Source: Lasiosphaeria ovina
Lineage: Eukaryota > Ascomycota > Sordariomycetes > Sordariales > Lasiosphaeriaceae
Length of the DNA: 64,000 nt
Assembly (NCBI GenBank): GCA_033439765.1
Contig: JAULSN010000003.1
Span: 2,728,001 to 2,792,000 of the forward strand
Direction of reading: 5' to 3'
Part shown: positions 30,854 through 43,616 of the stretch, in pieces
Position numbering within the stretch: the stretch's first letter is position 1
Layout of the letters: every line of letters begins with the position of its first letter
Position numbers and translations under genes: made by a program
Notes under the pieces: generated by a model
Database searches by the model: none
Seen by the model: the letters and a program-made list of their open reading frames with translations, nothing else
What the model was told of the DNA's origin: nothing

Positions 30854-32332
30854 CTATCGCACTGGAGTTTCGACGCTATCCTTAATATGAGCGCCGATAA
30901 GACCGATCCGATGCTTAATGCCGGGGCGCAGATCGTACATGTACTCGGGCATCGCCATGAGCTCTTTCAAAAAGGGACCCTTTGTGCTAGAGGGCCCGGA
31001 GCACGAGTCAAAGAAGGTCTTGATATCATGGACGATTCCAAGGCTGGCGCCATCGCAGTACAGACCGGCGTTGCGCATCTCGTCGAACAAAGAAAAGACG
31101 GCTCGCACGTCACCACGACGGTACCACTGGATCCAGGCCAAGGTGTTGTAAAATTCGGTGCTGACCCCGAGAACGTAGCTTGCGAGGCCGAGTTCCTTGA
31201 CCCGGGGAAGAATGTTAAGGGCGAGGGGGGAAGACGTGGTGAACGACTCGTCCATGAGGCGAAGAGCTGTGTGGAGATGTTGCGGGTAGAGAGGGCCGAA
31301 GGTGTGCATCGACAGCTTATCGTCGCTCGGCTTCTTCTTGCGCCCGGGCTTGCTTGGCTGCTGTTTGCCGATACCCAACCTATCTACCATGGAGAAGACT
31401 TCACTCTCCATGATATCCCACAACTCAAAGTCGGTCTTTGCGTTCTTCATTAGGAGCGACACCCGGGCGCGTTCCTCACGCCGTTTTGACTCGATGTCAA
31501 CGCTCTTCCCCAGAAGGGAATTGCCCTCGATGTCCAGTGCTTCTAGCTCCTGATCATCCAGCTCCCACGAAGACGCTAGATTCCCTCTATTCATGGCATA
31601 GTCGGCCTCTTTGTCAGCCTCCATGACACCCATGGCCATGCGGGCCGCCGCGCGCAAAACTGGAGGGAAACGTGCGATTGCGGATTCCGGATCTTCTGAC
31701 GACCCAAAAAGATGGCGCCGGTCGAAACCTCCAGAATTTTGTTTGCCAGACTTGTTTGCTTGCGACGCCGGATCTCGAAAAATAATATTGACTGCGTCAT
31801 TTGCTTCGATATCCGCGTTACTCGACGCTTCACCTGGCGACTCATTTCCGGCATCATCGGTTTTTGTTTTCTTGGAGGACTCTTGAGGTAGTGCGCTGCT
31901 GCTGCGTGCGGCGATTTCTCGGAAAATTTTATCGAAAGCCTGGCGCTCGTCTGGGGTTATGGTCGACAGGAGTTCTAGCTCCTCATTTTCGTTTTGATCG
32001 TGCTTGCTTCGGATACCATCTGGCAGATCACTGAATGGGATAGCTAGGGCAGGCGACAGGAATTCCGGCTCAGTCTCCGGAGGGGGAGTTGGAGGAGTCT
32101 TCTTTCGCCTAGGAACCCGCAAGACAGGTGCAGGCCGTGTTGAAGGGAGGTAGCTTGGAGGCTTGAAAACCTTGAGGGCGGGGCTAGGCCGCCCGGGTCG
32201 GGTTCGAACGCCGCGGCATTGCCTGCCAGAGCGGAAGCAAGTTGTGAAATGAAGCGGCGCCGAAAGGCCTGCTGCCGGAAGACGCTGCAGCGTTCGTGTC
32301 TGATAAAGAAAAGGAAGAAGCGTAGTCGACAT
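30854..32332 (-). CDS. Mtf2-like mitochondrial protein (mitochondrial RNA metabolism)
   Basis: Intronless, 492 aa. The N-terminus (about 60 residues) is Arg/Ser/Leu-rich with almost no acid residues (MSTTLLPFLYQTRTLQRLPA..), a typical mitochondrial presequence. A disordered middle with basic and acidic patches follows. The C-terminal domain, residues about 300-475, carries the Mtf2-like pattern: KTDFELWDIMESEVFSMVDR, LYPQHLHTALRLMDESF, SPLALNILPRVKELG, SYVLGVSTEFYNTLAWIQW and LFDEMRNAGLYCDG. Yeast Mtf2/Nam1 binds the mitochondrial RNA polymerase and couples transcription to RNA processing and translation; the filamentous-fungal family shares the C-terminal domain. It is head-to-head with CMR1, start codons 458 bp apart. 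Confidence 0.8.
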   Translation of the reverse strand: MSTTLLPFLYQTRTLQRLPAAGLSAPLHFTTCFRSGRQCRGVRTRPGRPSPALKVFKPPSYLPSTRPAPVLRVPRRKKTPPTPPPETEPEFLSPALAIPFSDLPDGIRSKHDQNENEELELLSTITPDERQAFDKIFREIAARSSSALPQESSKKTKTDDAGNESPGEASSNADIEANDAVNIIFRDPASQANKSGKQNSGGFDRRHLFGSSEDPESAIARFPPVLRAAARMAMGVMEADKEADYAMNRGNLASSWELDDQELEALDIEGNSLLGKSVDIESKRREERARVSLLMKNAKTDFELWDIMESEVFSMVDRLGIGKQQPSKPGRKKKPSDDKLSMHTFGPLYPQHLHTALRLMDESFTTSSPLALNILPRVKELGLASYVLGVSTEFYNTLAWIQWYRRGDVRAVFSLFDEMRNAGLYCDGASLGIVHDIKTFFDSCSGPSSTKGPFLKELMAMPEYMYDLRPGIKHRIGLIGAHIKDSVETPVR

Positions 32333-32790
32333 TTCGATGCACTACCGGTTGCTCGATCTTGAACAGTGTCGTGGATTTTGCGAAGCTGAGTTGACGGACC
32401 AAAAAAAAATTCCCCAACTCGAGAGCCAAATTGGAACGGTCCCCTGTCCTAACAGTGCATGAGCTAATGCCGTTGAGGGCTAGTGTTAGTGGCACGCGAA
32501 AGCACAGACCCGCATGCATGGAACACGCTTTTATTCCGTACCTTCGAAGTTGTTTCACGAACTCGTGATTACGCGACGACAATTCCCAACGCGACAAATC
32601 GCGGTCCGAGTTTAATTGATTTCTATATCGCACCGCGCCGTTGACTTCGCATATTCTGCAGTTGAGGCAATCATTGGACACTTTTTTTGTGTGCCAGAAT
32701 AGAAAACCCCTCCATCCACAGTACACTACTGTTTGTGTTTGCCAGGCTCTTTGCGAAAGCCGGCAACCTCTCGAAACCACGACCGCGACA
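32333..32790. promoter_or_regulatory. Bidirectional promoter region, Mtf2-like / CMR1
   Basis: 458 bp between two divergent start codons, so both promoters must lie here. An A9 run at about 32401-32409 reads T9 toward the Mtf2-like gene. No TATA box is evident on either side, which is usual for housekeeping genes. A long minus-strand frame crossing it (32184-33308) is a shadow. Confidence 0.6.
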
Positions 32791-34429
32791 ATGCCCCCAA
32801 AAAAGGAGCCCGCTATTAGCGCATTCGAGCGCAAGCGCCTCGAAAATATCGCCAACAACAATGCCATCCTAAGCGGCATAAGCACGACCGCCGACAAGAT
32901 CATTCCAAAGCCTGCCGCCCCTAAGCAAAAGCCGAAGCGTTCGAGCGCGCCGCGAGTGAAGCGCGAGACCGTCCCGAGGGAGCTTCCAGCACGCGCCACC
33001 CGGCAAAGCAGCAGGCTGGCCGGGCTTGACGCAGACTCGACGGTGCTCAAGCGTAAGGCAGAAGTGGAGGCCGAGGTGGAAAGCGAGAAGGCTAGGGCGA
33101 AGAGGCTGCGCGTCAGCGGTGACTTGAAACTCGGCGATATCAAGGTCGAGGGTCGCAAATGGGAGGGCGGCGTGGACGGCATGGCTGCGCTCAAGGGCCT
33201 GGGCGTGCGAGGCGCGCAGCCCGGTGTCAGGACATTTACAGACGAAGACGTGAAGGAGACTACCGACGAAAATCTGAAGGACCTGAGACTGCGCATGAGC
33301 GGTCTCAAATTGTACGAGAAATGGGCTGTTAATGGTAAGTGCTTTTCGACGTCGTATACCGCCGCCAGCCCAAGCTAATTCTGGCCGACCATGATCAGAC
33401 ATCAAGATTGTACCGCAACGCGTCTACTCCATGGGCTTCCATCCGACGGAGGACAAGCCGATCATATTCGCCGGCGACAAGGAGGGCGCGATGGGCGTGT
33501 TTGATGCATCGCAAGCAGTCCTCAAGGTCGAGGACGACGAAGACGAGGAAGCAGAGTATCCCGATCCGGTAATATCTGCCTTCAAGACACATTCGCGCAC
33601 CATCACATCGTTCCACTTCTCGTCGGCAGACGCAAATGCCGTGTATTCGGCCTCTTACGATTCGTCAATTCGCAAGCTTGACTTGGACAAGGGCATCTCT
33701 ACCGAGGTGTTCGCTCCTGCTGATAAGAACGAGGACTTGCCCATCAGCGCCATTGACATGCCGGCAACGGACCCGAATGTCATCATTTTCTCCACGCTCC
33801 AGGGCTCCCTTGGACGTCACGACATGCGCACAAAGGCGGCGGATGCGGAAATCTGGGGGCTGACAGACCAAAAGATTGGTGGCTTCTCCTTGCACCCGCT
33901 GCACTCGCACCTTGTCGCCACGGCATCGCTTGACAGGACGCTAAAGATCTGGGACTTGCGGAAAGTTAGCGGCAAAGGTGATCTGCGGCACCCGGCACTG
34001 CTTGGCGAGCACGAGTCCCGGCTGTCCGTGTCGCACGCCAGCTGGAGCAGCGGCGGGCACGTTGCGACGTCAAGCTATGACGACAGGATCAAAATCTACT
34101 CGTTCCCGGATGCCGGATCTTGGAGTGCGGGCCAGGACCTGTCAGATAAGCAGATGGCGCCGGCCCACCAGATACAGCACAATAACCAGACGGGCCGTTG
34201 GGTCACCATCCTCAAGCCGCAGTGGCAGCGGAACCCGCGCGACGGGTTGCACAAGTTTGCCATCGGAAACATGAACCGTTTCGTAGATGTATTCGCAGCC
34301 AACGGCGAGCAGCTTGCGCAGTTAGACGGTGACGGTATTACGGCTGTGCCAGCTGTTGCCCATTTCCATCCTACGATGGATTGGGTGACTGGCGGCACAG
34401 CCAGCGGCAAGCTGTGTCTGTGGATGTAA
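32791..34429 (+). CDS. CMR1: DNA damage-binding protein CMR1 (WD40, WDR76 family)
   Basis: Two exons (32791-33334, 33399-34429; 64-nt intron, donor GTAAGT) give 524 aa, matching fungal CMR1 length. The N-terminal 180 residues hold the family signature: PAISAFERKRLENIANNNAI near residue 7, a basic KRSSAPRVKRETVPRELPAR stretch and RQSSRLAGLDAD near 70. Then WD40 blades: VYSMGFHPTEDKPIIFAGD, ITSFHFSSADANAVYSASY, IGGFSLHPLHSHLVATASLD with RTLKIWDLRK, VATSSYDDRIKIYSF, and a last blade ending GGTASGKLCLWM. CMR1 is nuclear, binds UV-damaged DNA and gathers with misfolded replication/repair proteins in stress foci. Shares its promoter region with the Mtf2-like gene. Confidence 0.95.
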
Positions 34430-36169
34430 CCGGGTCGTTTTTTTGGGAGCAGGAGTTAGTCAGAATGATACCATGAACACACTACGGAGAACCGGGTGAT
34501 AATTGTAGGATGAGATAATGGAAACTGTATTGTTATTTATGGTACGTTTCGCGTGTTGGGGGTGGACTCCCTTCGGCGTGGTCGATCTCTAGCCGACTGA
34601 GGCCATTTACCTTCTAGTACTATTTTGCGTGTTCTTTCGTCAAGAGATGGCTGGAAGGGGCTGCCCGAATCTGTGCCACTATATTGGCTAATAATTACAG
34701 GTCTAAATAGTAATCTGGGATGCTGACCATAAATGAGAGAGGTAAAAATACAACCGAAATGCCTTGCTTGGCCTTCCAGGTTCCCAGAAATCTGGTATAG
34801 GTACTTAGTACCTAGGCCCCTTAATTCTGCGAGCCTTTGTATGTATTTTATCAGTGGCAAAGCAGATCGATTAGACACCGCTTGAAACCAAGTCATTTAA
34901 ATGGAAACTGTTCGTATATCGTATATTTTTCTTACTCTTGTTCCCTGAGCTTGCTTCCCTGCAACGGATGTGCTCCATTGCATGTGACGGTGCCACGCCC
35001 GCCGGCCCGTGTCCAGCCTTCAACTTGGCACTTCAGGGCTGGGGCGGACGGGTCAGCTCACCAGGTCAGGAGCTTGCCAATTGCCGTCGGTTGGCGCCCT
35101 TCTCAAACCCCCCACTAGCCAACCGAGACTCGCACCTTATCGATAAGATTAGCGCCGCCCAACTGCTGCCGCGATTGCGGATGTCAGCATGCAACTTCCA
35201 ATGGAGGTGGATACTGTTCCGGAACAGGCCTGGGATGATCCACCGACCCAGGGTAGGGCAATTACAAGAGTCACCGAGATCACGGAGAGGTGCCGTCATA
35301 ACACTGCAACCTATGCGCACGAACTCGCGTGCTTCAACGGAATCCGAATTTTGACAGCGCATTCGCCTCGTCTGACCGACGAGTGCAAAGTCCATGGATG
35401 TATAGCACAGTCCGGGCGACAAAGTGGGAAGGAAGCGCTTGTAATTTAGAAGGTCTTCAGTGAGTGCCAGCCTCAGCTGCACTGTAAATCCACAAGAATA
35501 CACCCTCCTCAAGATCAAGGCCCGGCAGGGCGACTGCTTGGCAAACACCCGACACCTGCCGACGCCATCCTGGACCCGCTGACGGGGCGTGCTGTCACTG
35601 CAATCCCCACCAGTGCCAAACCCGACCTCAGACAGACCTCACCGCAACCTGGTAGGGGGCCAATCCATCAACGGCGGGCACGCTCACTGGTCAACGGTAG
35701 CCGTCTCGTCGACCCCCGGCCACCCGCAGCGACCATTGCTCGCCTCTCGGCCATTGCCGTCCACCTGCGCATCTGCACACTCGGCTGCCAGGCAGATCAA
35801 CCTCGCAGCACCTGATAAGCCTAACTGAAGGTTGCCGATTTAGGTGAGTTAAGGCGCCAGCCGACCTCCCCAGCCATCACCTCGCCGATCCGCTGTATCC
35901 GCCCTGTGCAGCTAGCCCGCACCTGGTTTGCCGGGGGACGTCGGTCTTCGCCTTGGTCCCAGGCATCCGACCATTGTCCGATTGCAGGTCATCCGATCCT
36001 CGAGTTTGCCTCCATCTGCCTAGCTGTGCCTTTCGCGATCGACTGAGGTGGATGGGCTTGTACTGCGCGAGGTCTCGAAACCTGCAGTTTACAATTTACT
36101 AATAATCTCCAAAGAGCGTTCGGCCCCTTCCAAGGCCCGGTGTCGCCGCCAGATAACCCACAAACAAAT
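34430..36169. other. Intergenic, long 5' region of ATG26
   Basis: 1.74 kb between the CMR1 stop and the ATG26 start. The pyrimidine-rich second half (about 35,580-36,130) is probably promoter plus leader. Short frames (up to 160 codons on the minus strand at 35066-35548) have no domain, signal peptide or splice support. Confidence 0.6.
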
Positions 36170-39100
36170 ATGGCGCCCTTACAACCGACGGCAGCCGGCA
36201 GCGCCCGCCTACCATCCCACTCAAGTCCCCTCGCGTCGCAGCCGTCCCAATCACGGCAGCCCGACCCTCCGTCGTCCGCACCCACACGGTCATCCATTGC
36301 CACGAGCGCCGACGAGCCCAGCGCACGGCGCGTGTCGAGAAAGCTCCAAAAGAAGCGCCGCGAAACGGGCCATACCCCTACCATGGAGCTGCCGGAACGT
36401 TTTAAAGAGGACGGCGACCATCCCGACGGCGATGAGGATGTGTTGCAGCCGCAGGGTTATGCCGGGGGCATGTTCATGAATATGAACCAGAGCATCTTTG
36501 GCCTGATCGCTGCGGCGGGCAGCCAGGTGGACTTCACCGACAGGTTCGAGGGGCACAGCTCGGACGAAGACGAAGGAGGAGAGGGCGTCATGGCCATGAC
36601 CATTGCTGGGCACAAGAGAACACCCCGACAGGAGAGTTTAGGCTCACAAGGTGGACCTTTACCTCTTGCGCAAACCACGATTCTCAGAAAGCCTAATGCG
36701 CCTGGCACCAAAGCTGAAGGGTCCCGCCATCGGAGAAAGATATCGGAGAGCCGTCTTTTACGGTCTGTGTCTGGGCTTGCCCGCTTATCCTCCAAGTCCA
36801 AAACCTCCAAGTCCCCGAAAGAAACACCTACCGCAGCAGAGGAGCATATTCGCGAACCGGACCAAGCACCGCCTGCAACGTCAGATCTGGCGCCCAGCAT
36901 CGAAATCACGAGAGCCGAAGGCAGGCTGGCGCCAGTTATGAGCAGGATGCTAGAAGCCCGCGCCGAGATGGCATCGCGGCCCAGCTTCGACCTGGATAGG
37001 CTGTCGGGAGAGCAAGGGCGAGACGCCGAAGTCGGCAACACGGGCCCAACAGAGCTGGCCAAGAAGCTCAAGGAGATATTCGAGTTTGACAGCCCAGAAG
37101 AGGTTATAGAAGGTAAGATTCTTGGCCGATAATTTGTCGAAACTGGGCATCGGCTTACACTGGATCAGAGTACCCGTGCTGGCTGCTCCAGCACGTTCTG
37201 CTCCAGGGCTACATGTACATAACGGCGCGCCACATCGCCTTTTACGCTTACCTCCCCAAAAAGGCTGTAAGTACCCGCGCACCTTGCTGGTAGTGGGGTC
37301 TGATGCTAACACGGACACAGAACGAAGTCGCCAAGTCTGGATACCTCTCCAAGAGCGGGAAGCGAAACCCCAAGTACAACCGGTACTGGTTCCGCCTCAA
37401 AGGCGATGTACTCTCATATTATCGCGACCCTCAGAATCTGTATTTCCCGAGCGGCCAGATCGATCTGCGTTATGGTATCTCGGCCAGCGTTACCGATAAG
37501 GAAAAGGATAAGGATGACGTACATTTCACTGTCACCACCCACCACCGGACTTATAACTTCAAGGCCGACAGCGTGCAAAGCGCGAAGGAGTGGGTGAAGA
37601 GCCTGCAGAGGGTGATATTTAGATCGCACAACGATGGCGACAGCGTCAAGATCTCGTTACCCATCGAGAACGTGATCGATATCGAGGAGACTCAGATGTT
37701 GGATTTCGCAGACACCTGCAAGATCCGGGTGATCGACAACGATGAGACTTATGCCATCGATGAGGTACGTCAGCTCTTTTTCGTGATCCCCGGTTTGATT
37801 CGTCGTGTCTAACGACGAGCTCGCAGTATTTCTTCTCATTCTTTAGCTTTGGCAAGGAAGCGCTCAATGTTCTCAAGATCTTGGTTGAGGACTCGTTGGC
37901 TCAGACGCCTGGACTGAACGACCTTGTTCAGGTGGCGGAGGCTGGGGAATTGAGCTCGCATGAAACGTCATCAAAGCGCACCAGCACGAGCGAAAGTCGG
38001 GAGCGCCCTCAAAGGCCCCCCAATATTCGCACCAGCAAACTTGCTGAAGGTGTCCGCGCTACGCTCACGCCGCTGTCGCCCGGCCATCATTCGCCCAGCC
38101 CCCGGGCCAGTGGGGAGTTGACAAGAAGCAGCTTTGATGCGTTCCGCCCTTTTGGCCGGCGAAGCTTGGATGTCAGCCAAATCATCGGTTCACGCCCGGA
38201 CTCACCTCGTAGGAGCTTCAGCGACAGCCGGCGGTCCCAGTCGAGGAACCGACTGGGCGACAGCCGCGTCCACCCCGAGAAGCAAGGAAGCAGCGATTCC
38301 TATGTTCAGAGCCTCGAGGATCCAAGCCAGGCAAGCCTCTCAGCGCTCATCATATCAGGCAGCAGCGAAGACCAATCCGCAAGCCAAATATTGCGAGGCA
38401 GCGACGTCTTTCATAGTCCCACAATCCAACGATCGGCATCCCAATCTAGGGCAGCGGAGGAGCATGATGAACGTGGTGCACGTCCAATTATACGACATCA
38501 CACGTCTGGTCTGGTTAAGTACTCGCCCAAACATGCCTCAACCACTGGTCACACCACCGACCCTGGCGCCGGTGAGCACGAAGGAACCCCTTCCACGCCG
38601 ACGCTGCAGAGCATCAGCAAGATGGGGGGCTACCCATTCCAGAGGGCTAATGCGATTATGGGCTACTTGGACCGACAGTCTCGGCGCATGAGTACCCTCT
38701 TGGCAACCGAGTCTATGGGATACGTGGAGAAGGTATCGGGCATGTGGAAAGGCGGCAAGAAGCACTACGATGAACCCTCGGGCCTAAAAACTGACGACGA
38801 AGAGATTGAGGATGATCCGGAGGAGAGAGCCAGCTCCGAAGCCCGCTTCCAGGCCCACTTTGCTCTTCCGGAAACCGAAAAACTCCAAGCTGCATATTTT
38901 GGATATCTAATGCGAGTCCTCCCGCTTTACGGCAAGATATACATCGGTGACCGCCACTTTTGCTTCCGCAGCTTGCTGCCTGGCACCCGCACCAAACTCA
39001 TACTTCCTTTCAAGGACATTGAGAATGTCGATAAAGAGAAGGGGTTCCGTTTTGGATATTCGGGTCTCGTGGTGGTCATTCGTGGACATGAGGAGATTTT

Positions 39101-41066
39101 CTTCGAGTTTGGCAAAGGGGAGATCCGAGACGACTGCTCCGCTACAGTTCACCAGAACCTGGAGGCTACTCGCTACCTGCGCGAGTCCAGTCTGCTCGAC
39201 CGGGACGAAATGGAAGATGCCCAGGCTGCAGTTGCCGAACGCGATGCATTGAAAGAGGCGCGAGGTGAAGAGTTCGCCGAGCATGAAGTCAAGCTACCGC
39301 GCCAGAACTCGGGCTTTTCGTCGGAGGCGCCGACGATTCTCTTTGATGACCCCAAGGCTTCGTTCCTCAACTTCAAGCCCACCAAGTCGATGAAGGTGAC
39401 GTGCTTGACTATCGGCTCGCGCGGTGACGTGCAACCGTACATTGCGCTCTGCAAGCGCCTGATTCAAGAGGGCCACCGTCCTCGCATTGCCACGCACGGC
39501 GAGTTCAAGGACTGGATCGAGAGCCACGGTATCGAGTTTGCTAATGTTGGCGGCGACCCGAGTGAGCTCATGCGTATCTGCATTCAGAACGGCACGTTTA
39601 CGTGGGCATTCCTCAAGGAAGCCAACTCCAAGTTCCGCGGCTGGCTTGACGAGCTCCTGGCTTCTGCCTGGGCTGCCTGTCAAGGCAGCGACCTCCTGAT
39701 CGAGTCACCCAGTGCTATGGCCGGCATCCACATTGCCGAGGCTCTCGGCATTCCATACTTCCGCGCATTCACGATGCCTTGGACGCGGACGCGAGCATAC
39801 CCGCATGCGTTCATCATGCCGGGACAGAAGATGGGCGGTGCGTACAACTACGTCACGTACGTCATGTTCGACAACGTGTTCTGGAAGGCAATGGCTCATC
39901 AGGTCAACCGCTGGCGGAATAACACCCTCCACCTACCCAACACAAACCTTGAGAAGCTCCAGATGAACAAGGTGCCGTTTCTGTACAATTTCTCCTCATA
40001 TGTTGTGCCGCCGCCGCTCGACTATAGCGATTGGATCCGCGTAACGGGTTACTGGTTCCTTGACGAGGGTGGAGACAAATGGGAGCCACCCAAGGAGCTA
40101 AAGGACTTCATCGAGAAGGCACGCCGAGATGAGAAAAAGATCGTCTATGTTGGCTTCGGTTCCATCATCGTTCCGGACCCCATCAAGATGACCCAGGAAG
40201 TCATCGATGCGGTGAAGAAGGCAGACGTGCGCTGCATTCTCAGCAAGGGCTGGAGCGATCGCCTAGACTCGCCAGACGCCAGCAAAGACGAAACCGCCGG
40301 GAAGGGGAGCTCTTCTGACAACACGAAAGTAGAGCCCGTACTGCCTCCAGAAATCTTCCAGATCAAGTCTGCCCCTCATGACTGGTTATTTAAGCAGATC
40401 GACGCAGCGGCTCACCACGGCGGGAGCGGCACAACAGGCGCAAGTCTTCGGGCTGGCATTCCGACCATCATCAGACCCTTCTTTGGCGACCAGTTCTTCT
40501 TCGGCACCCGGGTCGAGGACCTCGGCGTTGGCATCTGCCTCAAGAAATGGGGCGCCAACTCGTTTTCACGCGCTTTGTGGGAAGCAACGCACAGCGAGCG
40601 CATGATTGTCAAGGCACGGGTCCTTGGCGAGCAGATCCGGAAGGTATGTGCTTATTCCCTCTTTATCCGGCGTTGTCCCGGACAAGCCAAGTAGCGAGAC
40701 GATATCGATGTCTCTATTATTTATGGCGAGAATGCTAACACGTAACACGGCGTCTTTCAGGAAAATGGAGTAGACACAGCCATTCAGAGCATCTATCGTG
40801 ATCTCGAGTACGCAACCAATCTGATCAAGTCGAAGATTGGCAAGAACGCATCGCGCCGTGATAATGCCGCGGCCGGTGGTGAAGCCGAGGCCGACGACGA
40901 CGAAGCCGAGGAGGAGAGTTGGACGTTTGTTGGCGCCGATGCCGAAGCCGAGGATAACCTTGACCCTGTCACAAAGCGGGCCGAAACGGAACTCAAGACT
41001 CCATTGGTCAGCAGCAGATCTCAAAGCAACCGATCGCTGGGTGGTGTTACTCCCAGGGTGGCCTAG
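36170..41066 (+). CDS. ATG26: Sterol 3-beta-glucosyltransferase (UDP-glucose:sterol glucosyltransferase)
   Basis: Five exons (36170-37112, 37169-37266, 37321-37764, 37827-40643, 40761-41066; introns 56, 54, 62, 117 nt) give 1535 aa. Order: disordered N-terminus; first GRAM region about residues 303-347 ([38 protein letters not shown]); PH domain about 350-455 ([20 protein letters not shown]); remainder of the GRAM after the PH ([16 protein letters not shown], about 496); disordered Ser-rich stretch; second GRAM about 842-930 ([19 protein letters not shown]); catalytic GT-B domain from about 1016 ([20 protein letters not shown]) with the donor-binding block [15 protein letters not shown] and FFGDQFFFG near 1357. 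It glucosylates ergosterol at membranes; in some yeasts and plant pathogens it is needed for pexophagy. Start at 36170 chosen as the first ATG of the frame. Acidic C-terminal tail. Confidence 0.96.
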
Positions 41067-43616
41067 AGGTGCACCACGCTGTAACATGGCAACGCCGGGC
41101 AGTGTGTAATACGAGAATAATTATGAGGTACGCTCTACTTGGTCAGTCGCCAGCTCATTCCCGTCTCGCGTGCCTCGCCGGATTCCTCATATGCCACTAC
41201 TCATACAGCTGCGCAGAAGCCTCCCGCTAACCCCTGGATAACTTTCAGACACATTTATGTCCGGCAGCCGGAGATTGATCATGGAACGACACCTTTTTTA
41301 ATTCTTCATTTTTCCTCTTTCGTCTCTTACTCTCCATCGCCAAGAAGGGCAATAAATTAGAAGACTGAACACCAACAGAGAGTAGGAGGGAAATTGCACC
41401 TTGCAGTGAATGGCATACAGCATGCGGTTAATAGAGCACAAGATAGGAGTTGGAGGAGTTTACTCATTGTGTTGCGGAGCGTGTCTGGGATAAAGCCGGT
41501 TGGGTACCTTATGGTTCACGTTGTGTATGGCTAGGAACGTTTTGAATCGGTTGGAATGCGTAGGGATGTTTTGTACACGGAGACTTTTGAAGAGCGGCGG
41601 TTCTGGGTATTATCATTAGGTATTGCCTTGATTGGTTTTCCTTTTCTAGCGTGGTACGGGCGGTGGGATCAAAGACGGGACCCGGATAGACTCACAGAGA
41701 GAGAGGTTGGATGGGTTGGTCGGGACAGATACATTCTAGAACCACGTGTAGCACGAGGTAATTCACTTTTTTTGTATCTGTTCATTCGACTTTGTTTCTT
41801 GTCCCTTGGTAAACATTGCGGGTAGGAATTAAAGTTCACAAGGTATCCTGGAATTGCTACTGAGCAAGACGGCAACATCCTGGAATGTTTCTATCAGTCG
41901 ATATACAAGGAGAGGCTTGGATAGTGGTGTAAATGCTTACAGAGAAGCCCATATAATATCTGGTGACTCTTTGTGTTTGTCGGGCACTTTATCTAAGGTA
42001 GAAACAAGTCTTTATGGACAAACGATATGGCTACAGAGCCAATATAGGATATTAGCTTCTGGACGGACCGATGCCACACACATCGTCCCCCACGTTTGGC
42101 GCGAAAATGTCTGTTGACCCCTGAAATGCATGCATTCCATCTCACCATTGCCAGGCCCCTGGTAATGACTGCACTGCAAATACAGGCATTTATTCGGTTC
42201 TGCTGTGCGTTGAAGTCGTCACATTCGCGGACAGCTTTTACGGCTTTTAGGTAGCTGCCATCCAAGATCGAGAAGTGCCTGGGCAAGTCAGGAGACCAGC
42301 CAAGTCGCGGGCAGCGACACCTGATTGGCGAGGTCACACCATCCAAACGACAAAGACCGGTCTCGTGTTACAGTTACATACACCAGTCACCAAGGCGAGA
42401 GCTAACTGCCCTCTGTACTTCGTACCTCGAAAAAATCGAACAGATTAAACCCAGCCGACGGTTAGCAAGCGGCCAGAAACTTGTGGCAACACGGCTCCTT
42501 CCATTGCCTCCCACCGACGCGTCCGCTAGAGCGCATCTTTGGCCGCCGCCTGGGCAACGCAGAGTCACGTCGTCATTTGCACGATTGACTGAGTCAGGTG
42601 CGGCAGGCTGCCGACAGGGAAGAAAAGTAAAAGTCCAGCCATCCTGCCCCGCAGAGTGAGGCGCACCGTAAGGTACATGTACCAGCCACAAATAACCCCG
42701 CAAACGGTAAGAGTGGGTTGCTCAGGTCCGGAAGAGACAGGGGGCGCTTGCATTCACAGCTAGCTCCGTGCCAATATCTCCACCGCGTACGCCTGCCCAG
42801 GTACAAAAGGACCAGCTCGTCCCGCCCAACTTTTGGGCCACTTCTTTTGCCGACGCTCAACGACAAGCGCTGCCGAGATTTGCCATCGAGATATTCATCC
42901 CCAGACGCCGACTATTACATCACATCACATTCTGATCTTTTACCTTCGACCCTCATATATATGCAAACCGAAGAGTTAGAGCACTGACCATCACCTGCGA
43001 CTCTCCTCGGCGGCCGGTCAATTGCAAATCCATCTGCGCCCGTCAGTTTTGTGCCTTTATCGGCAACTGCACCAGCCACAGTCCCCGTTATCAGTGACGC
43101 GCGAATCAGCGGGAGGAACGACCTCACTGGAGCTTGAAAGCACGGACCAAAAACGAAAAACTCGCCTACAGCTACCTAGAGCCAACGCTAAACCGCATTG
43201 GACCCCACTGATGACTGCTTGCAAGCTTTCCCGCCCCCTGCCGTCGTAGCGACGTCGGTCGCGATCGCAAGGTTACCGAGAACGCTGCTCTCGCACTCGG
43301 GGGAAAAAACACGTCCCAGGTCCACCTCAGCTGTTCGCCCGCCACGAACTTTTCACAACGCACGCGCTCTTTGCGCGATGGGTGGATCACATTACCTAAA
43401 CGCCGGTATACTGTTGAAGCTTCCGTCTTGGGAAGCTCCCTCGTAAGCTCTTCAAACGAAAATCCTTGGGTTTGTCGACAACTTCCGCAAAGCGCGTGAC
43501 TGACGGCTACCTCGGGTGTTCGTCTTTATAGCAACATATTTTTCCTCGAGGCTCAGGCCCTCCCCACTCCCCATCTCTTCATTGCTAACAAATAGGCGCT
43601 TCTTCGCGACTCGACT
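41067..43616. other. Long intergenic region before FCP1
   Basis: 2.55 kb, the longest gap in the window, with no supported gene. It contains A/T-rich 3' flank of ATG26 up to about 42,100 and a CT-rich leader-like part from about 42,900. A 388-codon minus-strand frame that overlaps it (43452-44618) is the antisense shadow of FCP1. No tRNA or repeat recognised. Confidence 0.6.

Noticed and set aside
32184..33308. 374-codon minus-strand frame across the Mtf2-like/CMR1 promoter
   Set aside because: Overlaps two well-supported genes and their shared promoter; no recognisable features.
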